NCBI GenBank assembly: GCA_023055505.1
Contig: JALIRH010000004.1
Span: 32,431,502-32,495,501, forward strand
DNA length: 64,000 bases
From: Callipepla californica brunnescens
Lineage: Eukaryota; Chordata; Aves; Galliformes; Odontophoridae
Direction: 5' to 3'
The position numbers and the translations under genes were made by a program. The notes below the pieces were generated by a model. It was not told the DNA's origin and searched no databases. It saw only the letters and a list, made by a program, of their open reading frames with translations. Below, in pieces: positions 1 through 11,100 of the stretch; position 1 is the first letter of the stretch, and each line of letters starts with the position of its first letter.

Positions 1-3000
1 GGAAATGGCTTTTTTGCAGCCCACAACTTCCTCCGTGCCTGGGTCTCTGAGAAACTTGGAAGTCACCTCAATAGGACCTTTGCAAGGACATCTGGGGACT
101 TGTATTTCCACACATAAGAGTGAGTTCTATCTTATAGACTGCACAGGGCAGCTTAGTAGAAGTAGGACTGACTTAGTGAAGCTTCTCCTTACCTTTGCAT
201 AGAGAACCTCTCTTTCTGGTAATCAACATACATCTCTTTTTTGACAGACTACCCCCTTGTTCTTTTACACGCATGCGTTACGTAGCTAAAGACGATGAGT
301 TTATATGGTCCTGAATAGCCTTAAATGATGTTTAGGTATATGTGGTATAGGTAAGGATTGGTTTTCTGGTTCTTTTTCAATTTCTTGTTTGAACGAGCAC
401 ATATAACTGTGATCATTCCTGGTCTGAAGGCATAGTTTTTGAATATTAATGGCCTGTTGACAAAAGCGGTGATTTCCTACTACGTACTTTACTGCAAGTA
501 TCTGAATGAGGTACTGGGACTCGGAAGTTAAAAGTATGTTAAGCTTGGGATACAGTCTGTTGGCAGAGCAGTCCAATGAAATAAGAGCTGAGGGTGTGAT
601 GGATCATTTCCAATTTGCTTTTGTTGAGAAAGTGAAATAAATGTTGTACAAGTAATAACTAAACTCAAGAGGGAGTTGTGAAAAATGCATATTGTTCAAA
701 CACAGAAGTTAGTACAGGTGAACTTAACTGATCCAGAGTAGAGGTTTCTTGCTGTTATTGCACTGTTCATACAGCTGTCAGAAGGAAACTGGCCTTTGGC
801 ATGCCTGGATTTAGCCAAAACCTGCACCTCCTTACTGTTAGAAACTGGAGTATTCTGGAGCTGGAGAAGGTGACCAGAAGGGCAGTTCTGATCATGTGAT
901 AAACTCTGCTTGTTTTCCATCAGGTTTCCTAAGGTCACTTGCGACCTACAGATTTGTTTCACTGTTAAACATTCCTACACAGGTCCACTGTCACTGAGCT
1001 CTTCTGTATTTGGCCTGGATCATCATGTGTAGTCAATAGTCTTCTGCTGACCAGGGCTAGATGGAAGTTCTGGCAGGGAAAATAAAGCTGTTAATCTTTG
1101 TTTTCTTCGTCCCATACGCTCTGGATGGAAACTGCCTACGTCACTTTCCAAAAGAACCGTGTTACCTTCACAGAGAACCCAGCTAAGAGGAAACTGCACA
1201 CATACCCACTGTTTTTTGTCACATTGTAGAATTCAGACTAAAAAGCCTGAGCCACTGAAGTTGCTTCCTTGCTGTTGCTGAGGAAAAAAATGTTATCTTG
1301 CACATGCTGAAGTTTCTGTTTCCATCACAAATTTGGAAAAATTGTCTTCCATCTTCACTGTTTAGCCTGTGTCAAGTATGCTCTTTAACAGCTGTAATTA
1401 TGAAACATTTGAGTTCCTTTTAAGCCCCTCTCCTGGACTGAAACATTCAGCATTGCACAGGTAAACATGTTTTAATTCTTTCCTTGCAGCATACCAGTAA
1501 GTAGTTGCTCTTTCTCTTAAAAAGATGGTTTTTTTTTTGTGAGCAGTTCAGTGAGTAACCTGGTACAGTGCATGCTGGGGTCATGAAGTGGTTAGTTAGG
1601 TTGTCCAGGACTGCAGAAAGTTGCAGCAAATAGTCTCCCCACGCAAGAGAAATGAAAAAGCATTCTCAAGCATCCCCCATTCTCCTGATCTCCCACGTTG
1701 GCCTTTTGTAATAAAACACTTTAAGGTAGTGTTTTCATACTGAAAGGTTGAAGCCGTTTGGTTTTGTCTCATCTGACAGGATTAACTACCACGCTGGGAA
1801 AGCCATGCTTGTCATGTCAGTGGTGGCTAAGCAGAGACAGTTTCAAAAATTTCTGATGCTATGTATTCCCTCCTTGCTCCTGGTGGTGTGCAAGCAAATA
1901 ACCCAACTGCTGCCCTATGGGAACCTGGGAGTCTGGATGGGGAAGGGTTTATTTTTGCTTTGCTGCAATTTGGGGAGAGTCCCAAAATAGCTAGTAGATG
2001 ATGTGTAGCTGTCAATATGAATAAAATCACTTTCCAGACAATGTCTTGGTCATGTTCTGATTGACCAGGGTGGCCCAGCTGAGGGTTACGGTCATCAGGG
2101 GATACAGATGAGCAACAGGTCACAATTTGTAGCTGGGACACGAGTCTTCCAAGTGTACAAAATCAGTCTACTTCTGTAATTACCTGCCTTTTTTGAGGAA
2201 CGTTGCTGACTGCTTAGTTAAACAAGAGCTAGGCAACCTCTGGCCAAAGAAGCAGGCTGTCAAAGTATGAAATTTTTACATTATTTACATTTATTTACAT
2301 TAAATTACATTATTTCTGAGAAGGGATGATAGAAGTCCATATCAAACACATAAGCAATCTAATAATGCAAAAAGACATAAACCCAGTCAAAACATTTCCT
2401 CTCTTGCACCTCTCATGGAAAAGAAAATAAATTTCTTACTACAAGCTCTTCAAAAATCTAGAAAGCAGTATATTTTTCTCACCGTCTTTATTCTTTCCTG
2501 TCTGGTATAACATGTGGTGTATACTTCTTATTCTGATGCACTGTTTTAAAATCTGTGAAAGTTAATGCAGCTGTGCCTGGCTTTTCTTTGTCTGTATGTG
2601 TAGTAGGGGTTATTAAAAGAAAACAGGATTTAACTTGTGATTAGCAATGGAGGGACTCATCTGAAGGCTCCTAATATTGTTGCATCCAAATACAGAACTG
2701 GCAAAAATTGGAACCTAACAAAAGGTCGCATTTCTGAGACAGAGAATTCTGAGGCAAAGCAGGACAGTAAGGGTTACAACACATTCAGACATAGACTGTG
2801 CTACAGAACTTACAGGTTGATCTTGGACAAGTCAACCTCTTTATGATATGATTTGACAGTCTATAGGTTGAGAATTATAACAAATGTTTCAGACTAGGTA
2901 ATGCTTGAAGCATGTCTAAGGACGTTCAGATGAGCAGTTATTTATATGAAAACTATTTCCTGTTTAAATAGAAATTGAGCTTTGGCAGTGATGCCTTTTA

Positions 3001-3115
3001 GAGCGTATTGTTTGTAAAGGAGTGTTTTGGGGAAAACAAAAATCAATATGGAGTTCAGTAGAGAATGACAGATTGTCTCTGGTGGAGACAGTAAACTGTT
3101 TTGTCTAAGTGTAGT

Positions 3116-3217
3116 AAGGGAAAGTAGAACAGAGTCCCCTGATAGAGAAGTCTGTCTTGTCCTCACGGATATCCATGTCAGACTTCTCTATCAGGGGACT
3201 CTGTTCTACTTTCCCTT
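3116..3217. repeat. Perfect 39-bp inverted repeat with 24-bp spacer
   Basis: Bases 3116-3154 and 3179-3217 are exact reverse complements of each other, 39 of 39, with a 24-base spacer (3155-3178) that contains the small palindrome GGATATCC. Each arm carries AGTAGAACAGAGTCCCC or its complement. The arms stop abruptly at both ends. There are no transposon terminal motifs or coding capacity. The exact match implies a recent event, such as a fold-back template switch, or an assembly or cloning artefact. Confidence 0.93.
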
Positions 3218-3997
3218 CCTACGTGCTGATCTGGCATGGGCGAAGCAAGGGGATGTATGTGAGAGTAGTGAGTGCCCACTGGTGATTAGGGGCCTATGCT
3301 CAGAGAACTGAAGTTTCTCTTCATCGTTACTAGCTTTACAAAGTAGAGGGTTGAGGGCATGCAGCACAGGGACTTCAGCTGTACTGTTGGCCTCTGTAGT
3401 GTGAAAGGGTTATCTTCTAAATTCGTCCTAACGAACCCTGTGTAACTGCTGTTCCTTTAAATTAGATAGGGGCTGGGAAAGACCTCTTGTAGTTGAGCTT
3501 CTCTTTACCCAGTAGATGAGGCAGGACTGTGTGTATACAAGGCTGTTGTGCTCAGCTTAGCTCTTCAAAGTAGGTTTGGTTTCTGCCCTGTGCTGCACCT
3601 CATTCACTTTCTTATGAGAATACAGTAGTGGGGCCTTCATAAAAGGAAAAAAAAAAATTCCCCAAAGTAACTAGATATTATCTTCTGCTGTATTTTCCTT
3701 ATTCACAAAAAACTAACCTTATCAACGAGTGAAATCAGGTTTGTTTGGCAAGATTTGCAGGTTGCTCTGATATTAGTCCAAATGAAATTTCTGTCAGTCA
3801 ATCAGTCATCTTCCTAGGAAGCTGAATGTTATTGCATGATAAAAGTTTTAAAAAAGGAAAAAGTTAATCCACTGAAAATTGCTTAGTCATTAAAGGATGG
3901 GAGAAAGTTTCTCAAGGAATTCTTAATCCATCATCTCTTGGAAGAGACAGCAAAAGTACAAAAGATATGGTTTTGGGGAAGGAGTGATTGCGGATCT

Positions 3998-4021
3998 CAG
4001 ATGTAGCTGGGGCTACATCTG
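3998..4021. repeat. Short hairpin, 10-bp perfect stem with 4-base loop
   Basis: CAGATGTAGC (3998-4007) and GCTACATCTG (4012-4021) are exact reverse complements around the loop TGGG. No T run follows it, so it does not resemble a terminator of any kind. A stem of this size can arise by chance in 64 kb. Confidence 0.85.
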
Positions 4022-7020
4022 TGCTCTACGTTAACTCATGCAAAGTCATTGCCCCACACTGGGATCAGGTGAGAAAACTGGACTGCCTTATAATGATCAG
4101 CCCAACAGGCAGTATTTACCTGAGGTATGCTCTGTTCAGAGGCTGCAAACAGAGTTTGGGGTGTTCCTGCCCCTCTGGAGGGAGAGCAGTGCTTGCAAGG
4201 CAGGATTCAGGCAGCCACGGCTGTGCTCATAGGAGAAGCTAGCTTTGTTGTTGTGCGTGTAGTTCTACCTTGTATTTACCCATCTGTGGCTTTTGGATTT
4301 GACAGCCAAATCTTAGTCTTTCTAAACTTCTTGTGACACATTTTTACAATGTACGTATTGGAAGGAAGGCCACCTCAAGATCAGTGTTTCCTTCTTCAGT
4401 CTTTGGAGGGAAGAGAATTTGGCTGAAGGTGTGAGAAGAGCTCTGCAAGCACTGTGTGAGGAGAAGATGAAGCAAAGGAAGACACGGCCTCCTGAAATTC
4501 CCAGATCAGCCCTCAGAACTCGTCCTATTCCTAGCAGAATTCAAGCTCACAGGTCAGACCCAGCCAGGAGAAGTTATTCCTTTATAGACTTCTAAGAAAA
4601 GAGGCCAGGGCTCTGTTCAGCCCCTTTTGAGGTGGGAGAAGCTCCATTTGTTCACTTGCACTGGATCAGGAAAGATTAATGTTACATTTCTGCACTGCTT
4701 TGTAAATACCCACCTTACCCAGGCAGTTCTCTGTCAGCAGCAGCCCATTTCCAGAGGACAAACCCACCATTGTACTGCTGATATCAGCTAATTCGGCCCT
4801 GTGGACCTTGTGCCAGGCGATCACATGGCCCCCTGCTTGCCTCACCTCGGCCTGGTTAAAACTTAAAATGAAGAATTAAAACATCAGCTATTGGGAGAGC
4901 AGCACCTGCCTGCCAGGCTGTCCCCACTCAGCTCTCCTGTTCACTGAGAGCCTGCAGCAGAACTAATTCTGCACAGTCAGTATGCAGACAGCGAGTGTCT
5001 TTCTATAGAAAACAGCTTTCAGTCAAAATCAGTTCACTGCAAGCGCTCTGGTTGCTCTTGAACCCTGCCCTGACCCCATGTGTTTCCTCCACTGTGCGTA
5101 GCCTCTCTTGCTATGTCAGGAATCCTCTTCATGGGGCAATCAGGTCATCAGCAGGTCCCTGTGAGCTAAGATCCCTGCAGGAAATGCGCTGGTGCTTGTT
5201 TCCTCCTCCTCATCTCTGGTTGCACTAGGGTTCTCCAGCATGATTTGCGAGATCCCTTCCTCACAGTTCTGGGTCCTACTAAGGTTGCCTCCAAGCCCTT
5301 GCCTTCAGACTTGCTGGCAATCAAAGCATCTTAGAATTTTCACTGTGCTGATGTGTCACTTAGGAGTACAGAGGTGTATGTGTGTACAATTCCATTTCCT
5401 TTAACTCTGCTTCTAGGAAAGATGTATACTTTGAACTTTGTCACCTGCAACAGTCAGGTAAGCAGATTCAGCTCTACTTTTAAAACTGTGGACGGGTCCC
5501 TGCTCTGTCTCCTGTTTTCTAAACTCACTGTTTTCAGCGGATTCAAGCGTCTTGTATTAAGGAAGGCTGATCTGAACCCCACAGCTTGTCCATACACAGT
5601 CAGGAGATGCAGCAGGACTTAGACCAGTCTGTATGGTATTTTTACTGCATATTCCATAGTGGTTAAGATCCCTGGTAGAGAATTTGTTGAGAAAGTTGTG
5701 CTGCCTTTAGCAAAGAAGGATGGTTTGTGTTTGCTGTGGATTTGACTGTTCCTCTTTTTTTTTTTAATATGATCGGCTTCAAGTTTCTCCTTGTATGGCT
5801 TAGCCTAAAACTTTCCTTAGGACATAGTGTTTATTGATGTGCTTATGGCTGAACCACTGTATTTCCCTCTCTTGCTGTATAGGCCCCTCCCATCTGGAAA
5901 GTTCTCAAGGATCATCCCCTCTCCTGCTGTGTTATACTCTTGCCTCAAAATAGATTCTGTGCCTTGTATTAGGGAGTATCCTTAATGCTCCAACTTTTTT
6001 TTTTTTTTTTGCTTGACATAGGAGAGTGAAGTTTTGTTCAGTTGTGTTTATTTCCCTTTAAAAAAAAAAGGCTCTGTTTCTTGTTGGTGAAGGTTATTTT
6101 AGCATCAGACACCGAAACATAAAGAAGAGGTGTAGGAGAGGGACGTGGGAAGTTTGCTTCGATGCCTTTGGGAGTCAAAGGGATGGTGGCAGTGACCCTG
6201 TAGGGCACCTCCATGTGAGGCAGGCTTCCAGGACAAGGCTCTGGGCGTGCAGCTGAGGCTTGTGTGCTCGCACAGATAGGATTCTTCAGCTGGGAATTGG
6301 TCTGCTGCAGCAGCAAGGCTGTGAGGTTGCACGAGTGTGAAAACGTGTGTGGGGATTGTGAAAGCCCTGTGATGGGGCAGCTGATGCATACACGGAGCTT
6401 AGAAAAAGTCTTCTGTGAGGACTGTTTTGCATTGGTTTTGATTGCTGGGGGTCCGTACCTATGGGTGTGTGCTTGACAGTACATGCTTTTATCCCGAACG
6501 TCTGATTCTGGTCTCATTGCCAGGGTTTATTCCAGCGTGCTCTCAGGCTGAAGTGACACTTGAACGGTGCTGCTCTGAAACTGGGATCGGGGGCTCGTCT
6601 GCGTTCGTGCGCTGAGGATGCGGGGCTGTGCAGGGAGCTGTCGGCGTAGCGCGGGGCTGCGGCAGCCGGCCTCGGCCTGTGCGTGCGGGGCCGGTGCGGA
6701 GCGCCGTGCCACGCGTGTGCGGACCGTGCGCGCCGCTCCCCGCCCGGTGCGCGCCCGCGGGGCCGACCGCTCGCGGGGCTCCGCTCCGCGGGGTTTCCCC
6801 TAACCCTAATAAATAAACTCTGCGGCCGCCGCTCTCGCCGCGAGTACCGGCGCTGCGCTACTTCCGTGCCGGGGCCGAGCGGCGGGCGCTCGTTGCGCGT
6901 CCCAGCGCTGCCGCCACCCGGCCTGGGGCCGCCCCGGGAGCGCTGCGCCCGCGAGGCCGGAGCGGGCCCCCCCCGGCCGTGCCTCCCCCAGCCGCGCTCC
7001 AAGCCCAGCCCCCGCGCGGG

Positions 7021-7030
7021 AGCCAATCGC
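7021..7030 (+). promoter_or_regulatory. CCAAT box (NF-Y type)
   Basis: AGCCAATCGC is a good NF-Y site in forward orientation, inside the CpG island and about 330 bases before the ESRRB start codon. NF-Y sites usually lie 60-100 bases before the transcription start, which would suggest a start near 7090-7130. That placement is inference. Confidence 0.5.
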
Positions 7031-7256
7031 CGCTCGCCCGTCTCCATCCATCTCCCGGTGTTAAAGCTACAGCGGGGCTCGGGGCGGCGAAATCCCCCGT
7101 GGCTGGGTCCTGCGCGCCGCCCGCCTCCCGCCGCTGCCAGTGTCCGGGCGCGGAGCGGAGCGCGGCGGTGCTGCCGGCCCGGCCCGGCCCGTCCGCCTCT
7201 CCCCTGCCGCCGGGCTCGGCCGCTTCTCTGCTGCGGCTCCACGCCCGGCGCCCGAG

Positions 7257-7332
7257 TTGTCCTCTTGTTGTTTCCCTTCTTTCTTTCATTTCTTTCTCTC
7301 CTTTTTAATTTATTTATTCTTTTTCTTCTCCA
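7257..7332 (+). promoter_or_regulatory. Pyrimidine-rich tract in the 5' leader
   Basis: About 75 bases consist almost only of C and T, with one AT-rich interruption (TTTAATTTATTTATT). The tract ends 24 bases before the first coding ATG. It may be part of the 5' untranslated region. Alternatively it could be the polypyrimidine tract of a splice acceptor (possible AG at 7348-7349) joining an upstream untranslated exon. Sequence alone does not decide between these. Confidence 0.45.
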
Positions 7333-7339
7333 ACCGGGA

Positions 7340-7357
7340 ATGCTCAAAGTGGACTGA
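7340..7357 (+). other. Five-codon upstream ORF overlapping the ESRRB start
   Basis: ATG at 7340-7342 opens a frame of five codons (MLKVD) that stops with TGA at 7355-7357. The last base of that stop is the first base of the ESRRB ATG, giving TGATG. The upstream ATG has G at -3 and C at +4, a moderate context. It is the only ATG on the + strand between 6621 and the ESRRB start. The overlap geometry allows termination-reinitiation or leaky scanning to set how much of the long N-terminal form is made. This matters only if transcription starts upstream of 7340. Confidence 0.7.
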
Positions 7358-7406
7358 TGGACATTTCCGAGCTGTGCATCTCTGACCCGCTCGGCTACCA
7401 CAACCA
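7357..7406 (+). CDS. ESRRB: ESRRB coding exon 1, long N-terminus
   Basis: ATG at 7357 opens MDISELCISDPLGYHNQ. Its last codon is split: CA ends this exon and G begins exon 2. The donor is CA|GTGAGTG at 7407, close to consensus. The peptide matches the style of the long ERR-gamma N-terminus (start MD..ELC, then LL.RM just before the conserved core), which is why I assign a 50-base piece to ESRRB. Joined to exon 2 it adds 21 residues before the exon 2 methionine. The start context is weak (C at -3, G at +4), so some ribosomes may pass it and use the exon 2 ATG. The exon sits in the CpG island, as a first coding exon should. Confidence 0.85.
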
Positions 7407-8130
7407 GTGAGTGCGCCGCGTTGTGCCGCGCCGGGACCGGGCGAGCCGCGGGCGGGCGGGGACCGGCACCGCTGCCGGTGGGACGGGACGGGGCCGTGAC
7501 CCGGCGCGCCTCCGCTCGGCCGCGGGGATAGGAGCGGGCGGGCGCGGGCAGGTGCCGCGGGGGAGCGCCGGGAGTCGGTGCGCGGAGCCGGCGCTTTATT
7601 TCCCCGTAACTTCTCCCTCTAACGCTTCATCTCCTAGGAACGGGCTGACGCTGAGTGCTGGCAGTCCAGCGTGCGCAGTTGTACTTTCCGTCGGTGCTAG
7701 GATTTTTTTATTACGTGGATTCCTAGGCGGCTATAAGGAGATACGCGTGAAATGACAGAAGTAGATCCGCTAAAATACTGTCGTGATTTTGTCGTCGTTG
7801 TTACAAAACTCGTATTTTGACCCGAAATCCTCTTCGGAAAAGGAGTTTCCCACAGCTCGCTCTCCGGGGTGCCTGCCCGGGGAGGAGCGGAGCTGCGGGG
7901 CTGGCGGCAGCATCCCGAGCCGGGACCGCCGGCAGCGGCATCAGCACCCGCCGCTGCTCTTTGTATCCTGCGCGGAGCGGTGCCCGATAACGCCGCGTTC
8001 AGAGCCGCGCTAACGTGTTGAATTTGATTTGGCCCTTTTGGGGGAAGTTAGGAAACGAGGCAAAATCTTCTCAGCGTTTGCATCCGGCTCGCTGGAGTCG
8101 TTCAGTTCCATGTGCGTTTCTCCGCTCCGA

Positions 8131-11100
8131 TAAATCTCCCCGAGTGGAGTTCCCTTTTGTGTTTTCGTGTTCATCTGTGTGTCACCTACACAGGTTCTGT
8201 GGTGTCATCGGGAGGGGGCAGGGGGTAGGACTGAGGTCATTTGCCTGTTTCATTGTGTTTGTTTTAAGAACACATTCTATTTAGTAATGTTAAAACACTT
8301 GAAACCAGCCAAACCCGCAGTGATACTTAACCGCTCTTTCCTCATTACAGCTGTCCTTTATCCGTCTGCCTGTCTTGCTTGCTGATATCGTCTGTCCTTA
8401 CACTCATTTCTCCCTACTTTATAGTCGCCTGCTTCCAGCAATTTCATTAAAATGTGACTTGATGTTGTTAATAGAAATGAAGTCTCACCTGTGTGATTTT
8501 CTTTTCCCCACTGGTGCTTCACTCGTGGCTGCTCTGTTCTGAATTAAAAATAAACAAACAGTTCCTTAAAGGAAACATATTCTGTATGCTTCTGGGAGTC
8601 TTTTAATGTTAAGTCAAAAATAGAAAGTGCATTTACCTTCATTAAAAACACAACAAAACAAACAACAAAAAAAAGCCACCAAAACAACAGAACCGAACGC
8701 CACAGTCGAAAGGTAGATCATTGCCACTTGCTGTAGTGTCTCTTAACTTCTTCCTTTTATTTGTTCTACTTTTGGAATTGCGAGAAGAAACTCCAGCAGC
8801 ACGAAAGCTGTAAGAGGGGATCTGCACGCTGGACTGCTGTCCCTGTGCTATGTCACCAGGGGCTCTCGGGCAGCTCCCAGCCTAGGAACAGTGCTGTACT
8901 GCGTTCCCAACCCTTTGGCCGTCCAGCAGGCAGGTGGAGGTGGCCCTGGGGAAGTGCTGCTGTGCCCCCCAGCTTTACAGTAGGCAGAGATCTGTTCTTT
9001 GCGATGAGAAACTGTCGTAGTGCTCGCAGTTGAGAGGAGTGCTTGATGTGGCTGTGTGTGCCAGCTAGCTGCCATCCTAACGTTGATGAGGTCGGGGGAG
9101 GGAGACCAAGAAACACCATTTTAAATATCTCACCGCTGTTGTTTTTTGTTGGTAATTAGAAGAGTGCAGTGATGAAGCAGAGAAGTGTGGCTAAGTCTGG
9201 GAAAAGTTACTGAGAGAAGGAAGAGGTGTGAGAAGCCTTAAACCATGGAAAAATTAAAGTATACGTGCAGTGTGTCAGTTATTGCTCGGGTTTATGTTCT
9301 GGTGTTGTTAGGGCTAGATTTTAGCTTGAGTTTTTGTAGCTGATGGTAGGAGTTGACACAACATATAGTTCTTGAGCCGCTTCTTCCTCCGCTGTAACGC
9401 AATTATTTATGAACGTGCAGGGTAAATACAGGTATTGTATTTGTGCCTGTATCGTTACCTGGTTGTGTGAGCGTATTGCCATTTTTGTTCTGAGTGAGTC
9501 TTCCTCTCGTCTGCCAACCACTGAGAAAGATTTTCATAGCAATTTTTCTTAAATAAATAAATAAATAAAACTAAAAGCTTTTAATAAAGTGGGCAGCGTT
9601 TGTTGTCAAATTAAACTTCTATTTGAGAGTGAATTTAAATACATTGCATACTGCCTCTTCTTGTTAAGCTATAGGCGAAAATGGGAGGAAGGATAGAATG
9701 TGGCTAGAGGAGGAGATGTAGTCACTCAATAGGGGATCCATACAGTTACCTGGAAACTGTATTTCACCTTAGAACAATGGAGAGAGACGATGACCAAGGC
9801 AAAGGAGAGGAGAGGTGACTCCCTTCACCTTGGGGTGTAAGGAGAGCTTAATATTTGTAATGGACTCAAAAGTGAACAAAAATGAACAAGAGAAAGGAAT
9901 TCATTATCCCTCATCATGCTCTTGAGGTTTTGGATTCGTCTTCCCGAAGCAGTGAAAGTTCCCTTTCCTCTGTCCGTGTGTGCTGGTCTGAGCGATCGCA
10001 TCAGGAGCTGGGGACGTTCCGCTTGGCGGGCTCTGTGCTTTCCCTCGGTGCAGCGTCTTGCAGTAAAAGTAAGAAATACTGATTCCTGATACTGACCCTC
10101 TCTTTTTGACCCTGTGTGCCCTACGGGAGCGCACATGTTTAGTTTCTTGCACAAGAATCTGCTCTTTGGTGACCGCTTTCTACCTTTCAGTGCTGACCTT
10201 TGGGAGAATTATTCCTGGGGTAGGTGATACAGCTCTGAGGGAGAACCTTTTGCACGACTTCCAATTAGGAAACTAACAAAGGCGGTGATCTGTACCTGCG
10301 GTTCGCCTCTCAGGTGAGGTGTACAGCGAGAATGGCTTAGTTACACTGTACGGACGGTGTCTGTCTGCAGTACAGTGGGAAGGAAGCTTGCTTACAGGCA
10401 CCGGGAACAGCACCCAGACAGACAAAATAGGTGATTATACTCACACGAACACCTGCGTGCGTATATAAATATATGGAGTTATATGCACGTACATAGGAAC
10501 AGTCACGCTGAATATCGGTGTCGTGCCTCTCTCATGTGTAAACCTAATGCTGTTTCAAAGGGGGCAGCTTTACTTTTATGTATTAACTTCCTTGTCCCAG
10601 AGAATTTTTTCTGCCTAGCTATAGCTGCCATGAGAAATACTGACAGGACTGCAAAATTGCCATCTCTGTTTCTAATTAATATTCTCCATGACAGACAGAA
10701 ACTGACCAAGTAACCATAATGAAGGGAAAATAAAAATCATTGGCAAGTAAGGGCATGCTGCCAGATGCTATGTCCCTTACACTGTTTCCTCTGATGTACA
10801 AGAAAGACACATGAGTCACTGATCTGATAAAAATGAAAATTATTTTATGGGCAGAAAGGAAAAGTTGGAAGGAATATCTGATATATTTGATAGGGGGATG
10901 GAAAGGTATAACAGTGGAATTTTAAGTCAGTGAAACAGCGAATTCTGGATCCTGTAGCAGAGAATTGACAGAGTTGTTGTCACTGACTCTAATGCACAGA
11001 CTGAGGAAATGTGACTTAATTTGAGAGGTTACTGGAAATGTCCATATTCTGTGAATGGGAGGAAATCTGAGTCAGAGAAGCTGAATGCAGCGGTCTGGTC

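Larger units (their letters stand above)
1..6599. other. Upstream intergenic DNA, no gene recognised
   Basis: No open frame in this stretch reads like a known protein, and I see no tRNA or other structured RNA gene. It is ordinary AT-leaning vertebrate DNA with short homopolymer runs, for example T runs near 5757-5765 and 5996-6010. A four-copy, roughly 10-bp tandem repeat of the ACATTTATTT type lies near 2277-2315. It also contains two inverted repeats listed separately. Untranslated first exons of ESRRB, which exist in other vertebrates, could lie here and would not be visible by reading. Confidence 0.6.
6600..8130 (+). promoter_or_regulatory. ESRRB: CpG island and probable ESRRB promoter
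   Basis: From about 6600 the sequence becomes strongly GC- and CpG-rich, unlike anything else in the window, and this holds to about 7640. A second part, about 7670-8130, is less GC-rich but still full of CpG. The island surrounds the first coding exon of ESRRB, which is the usual position of a vertebrate CpG-island promoter. It contains GC boxes, for example a CCCCGCCC near 6738 and GGGCGGGCGGGG at 7450-7461, and a CCAAT box. The only TATA-like string is AATAAATA near 6807. The transcription start cannot be fixed from sequence; several dispersed starts are likely. Confidence 0.82.

Noticed and set aside
6038..6517. 159-codon minus-strand frame upstream of the island
   Set aside because: Low-information Ser/Thr/Pro-rich product with no recognisable family. 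Probably chance.
6683..7357. 224-codon + strand frame ending at the ESRRB start codon
   Set aside because: It has no ATG until 7340, so only the last five codons form a credible upstream ORF. The rest is open because the island lacks stop codons.
6514..7401. 295-codon minus-strand frame through the CpG island
   Set aside because: GC-rich DNA has few stop codons. The product is a low-complexity Arg/Ala/Gly/Pro string with no domain, antisense to the ESRRB leader. It is an island artefact.
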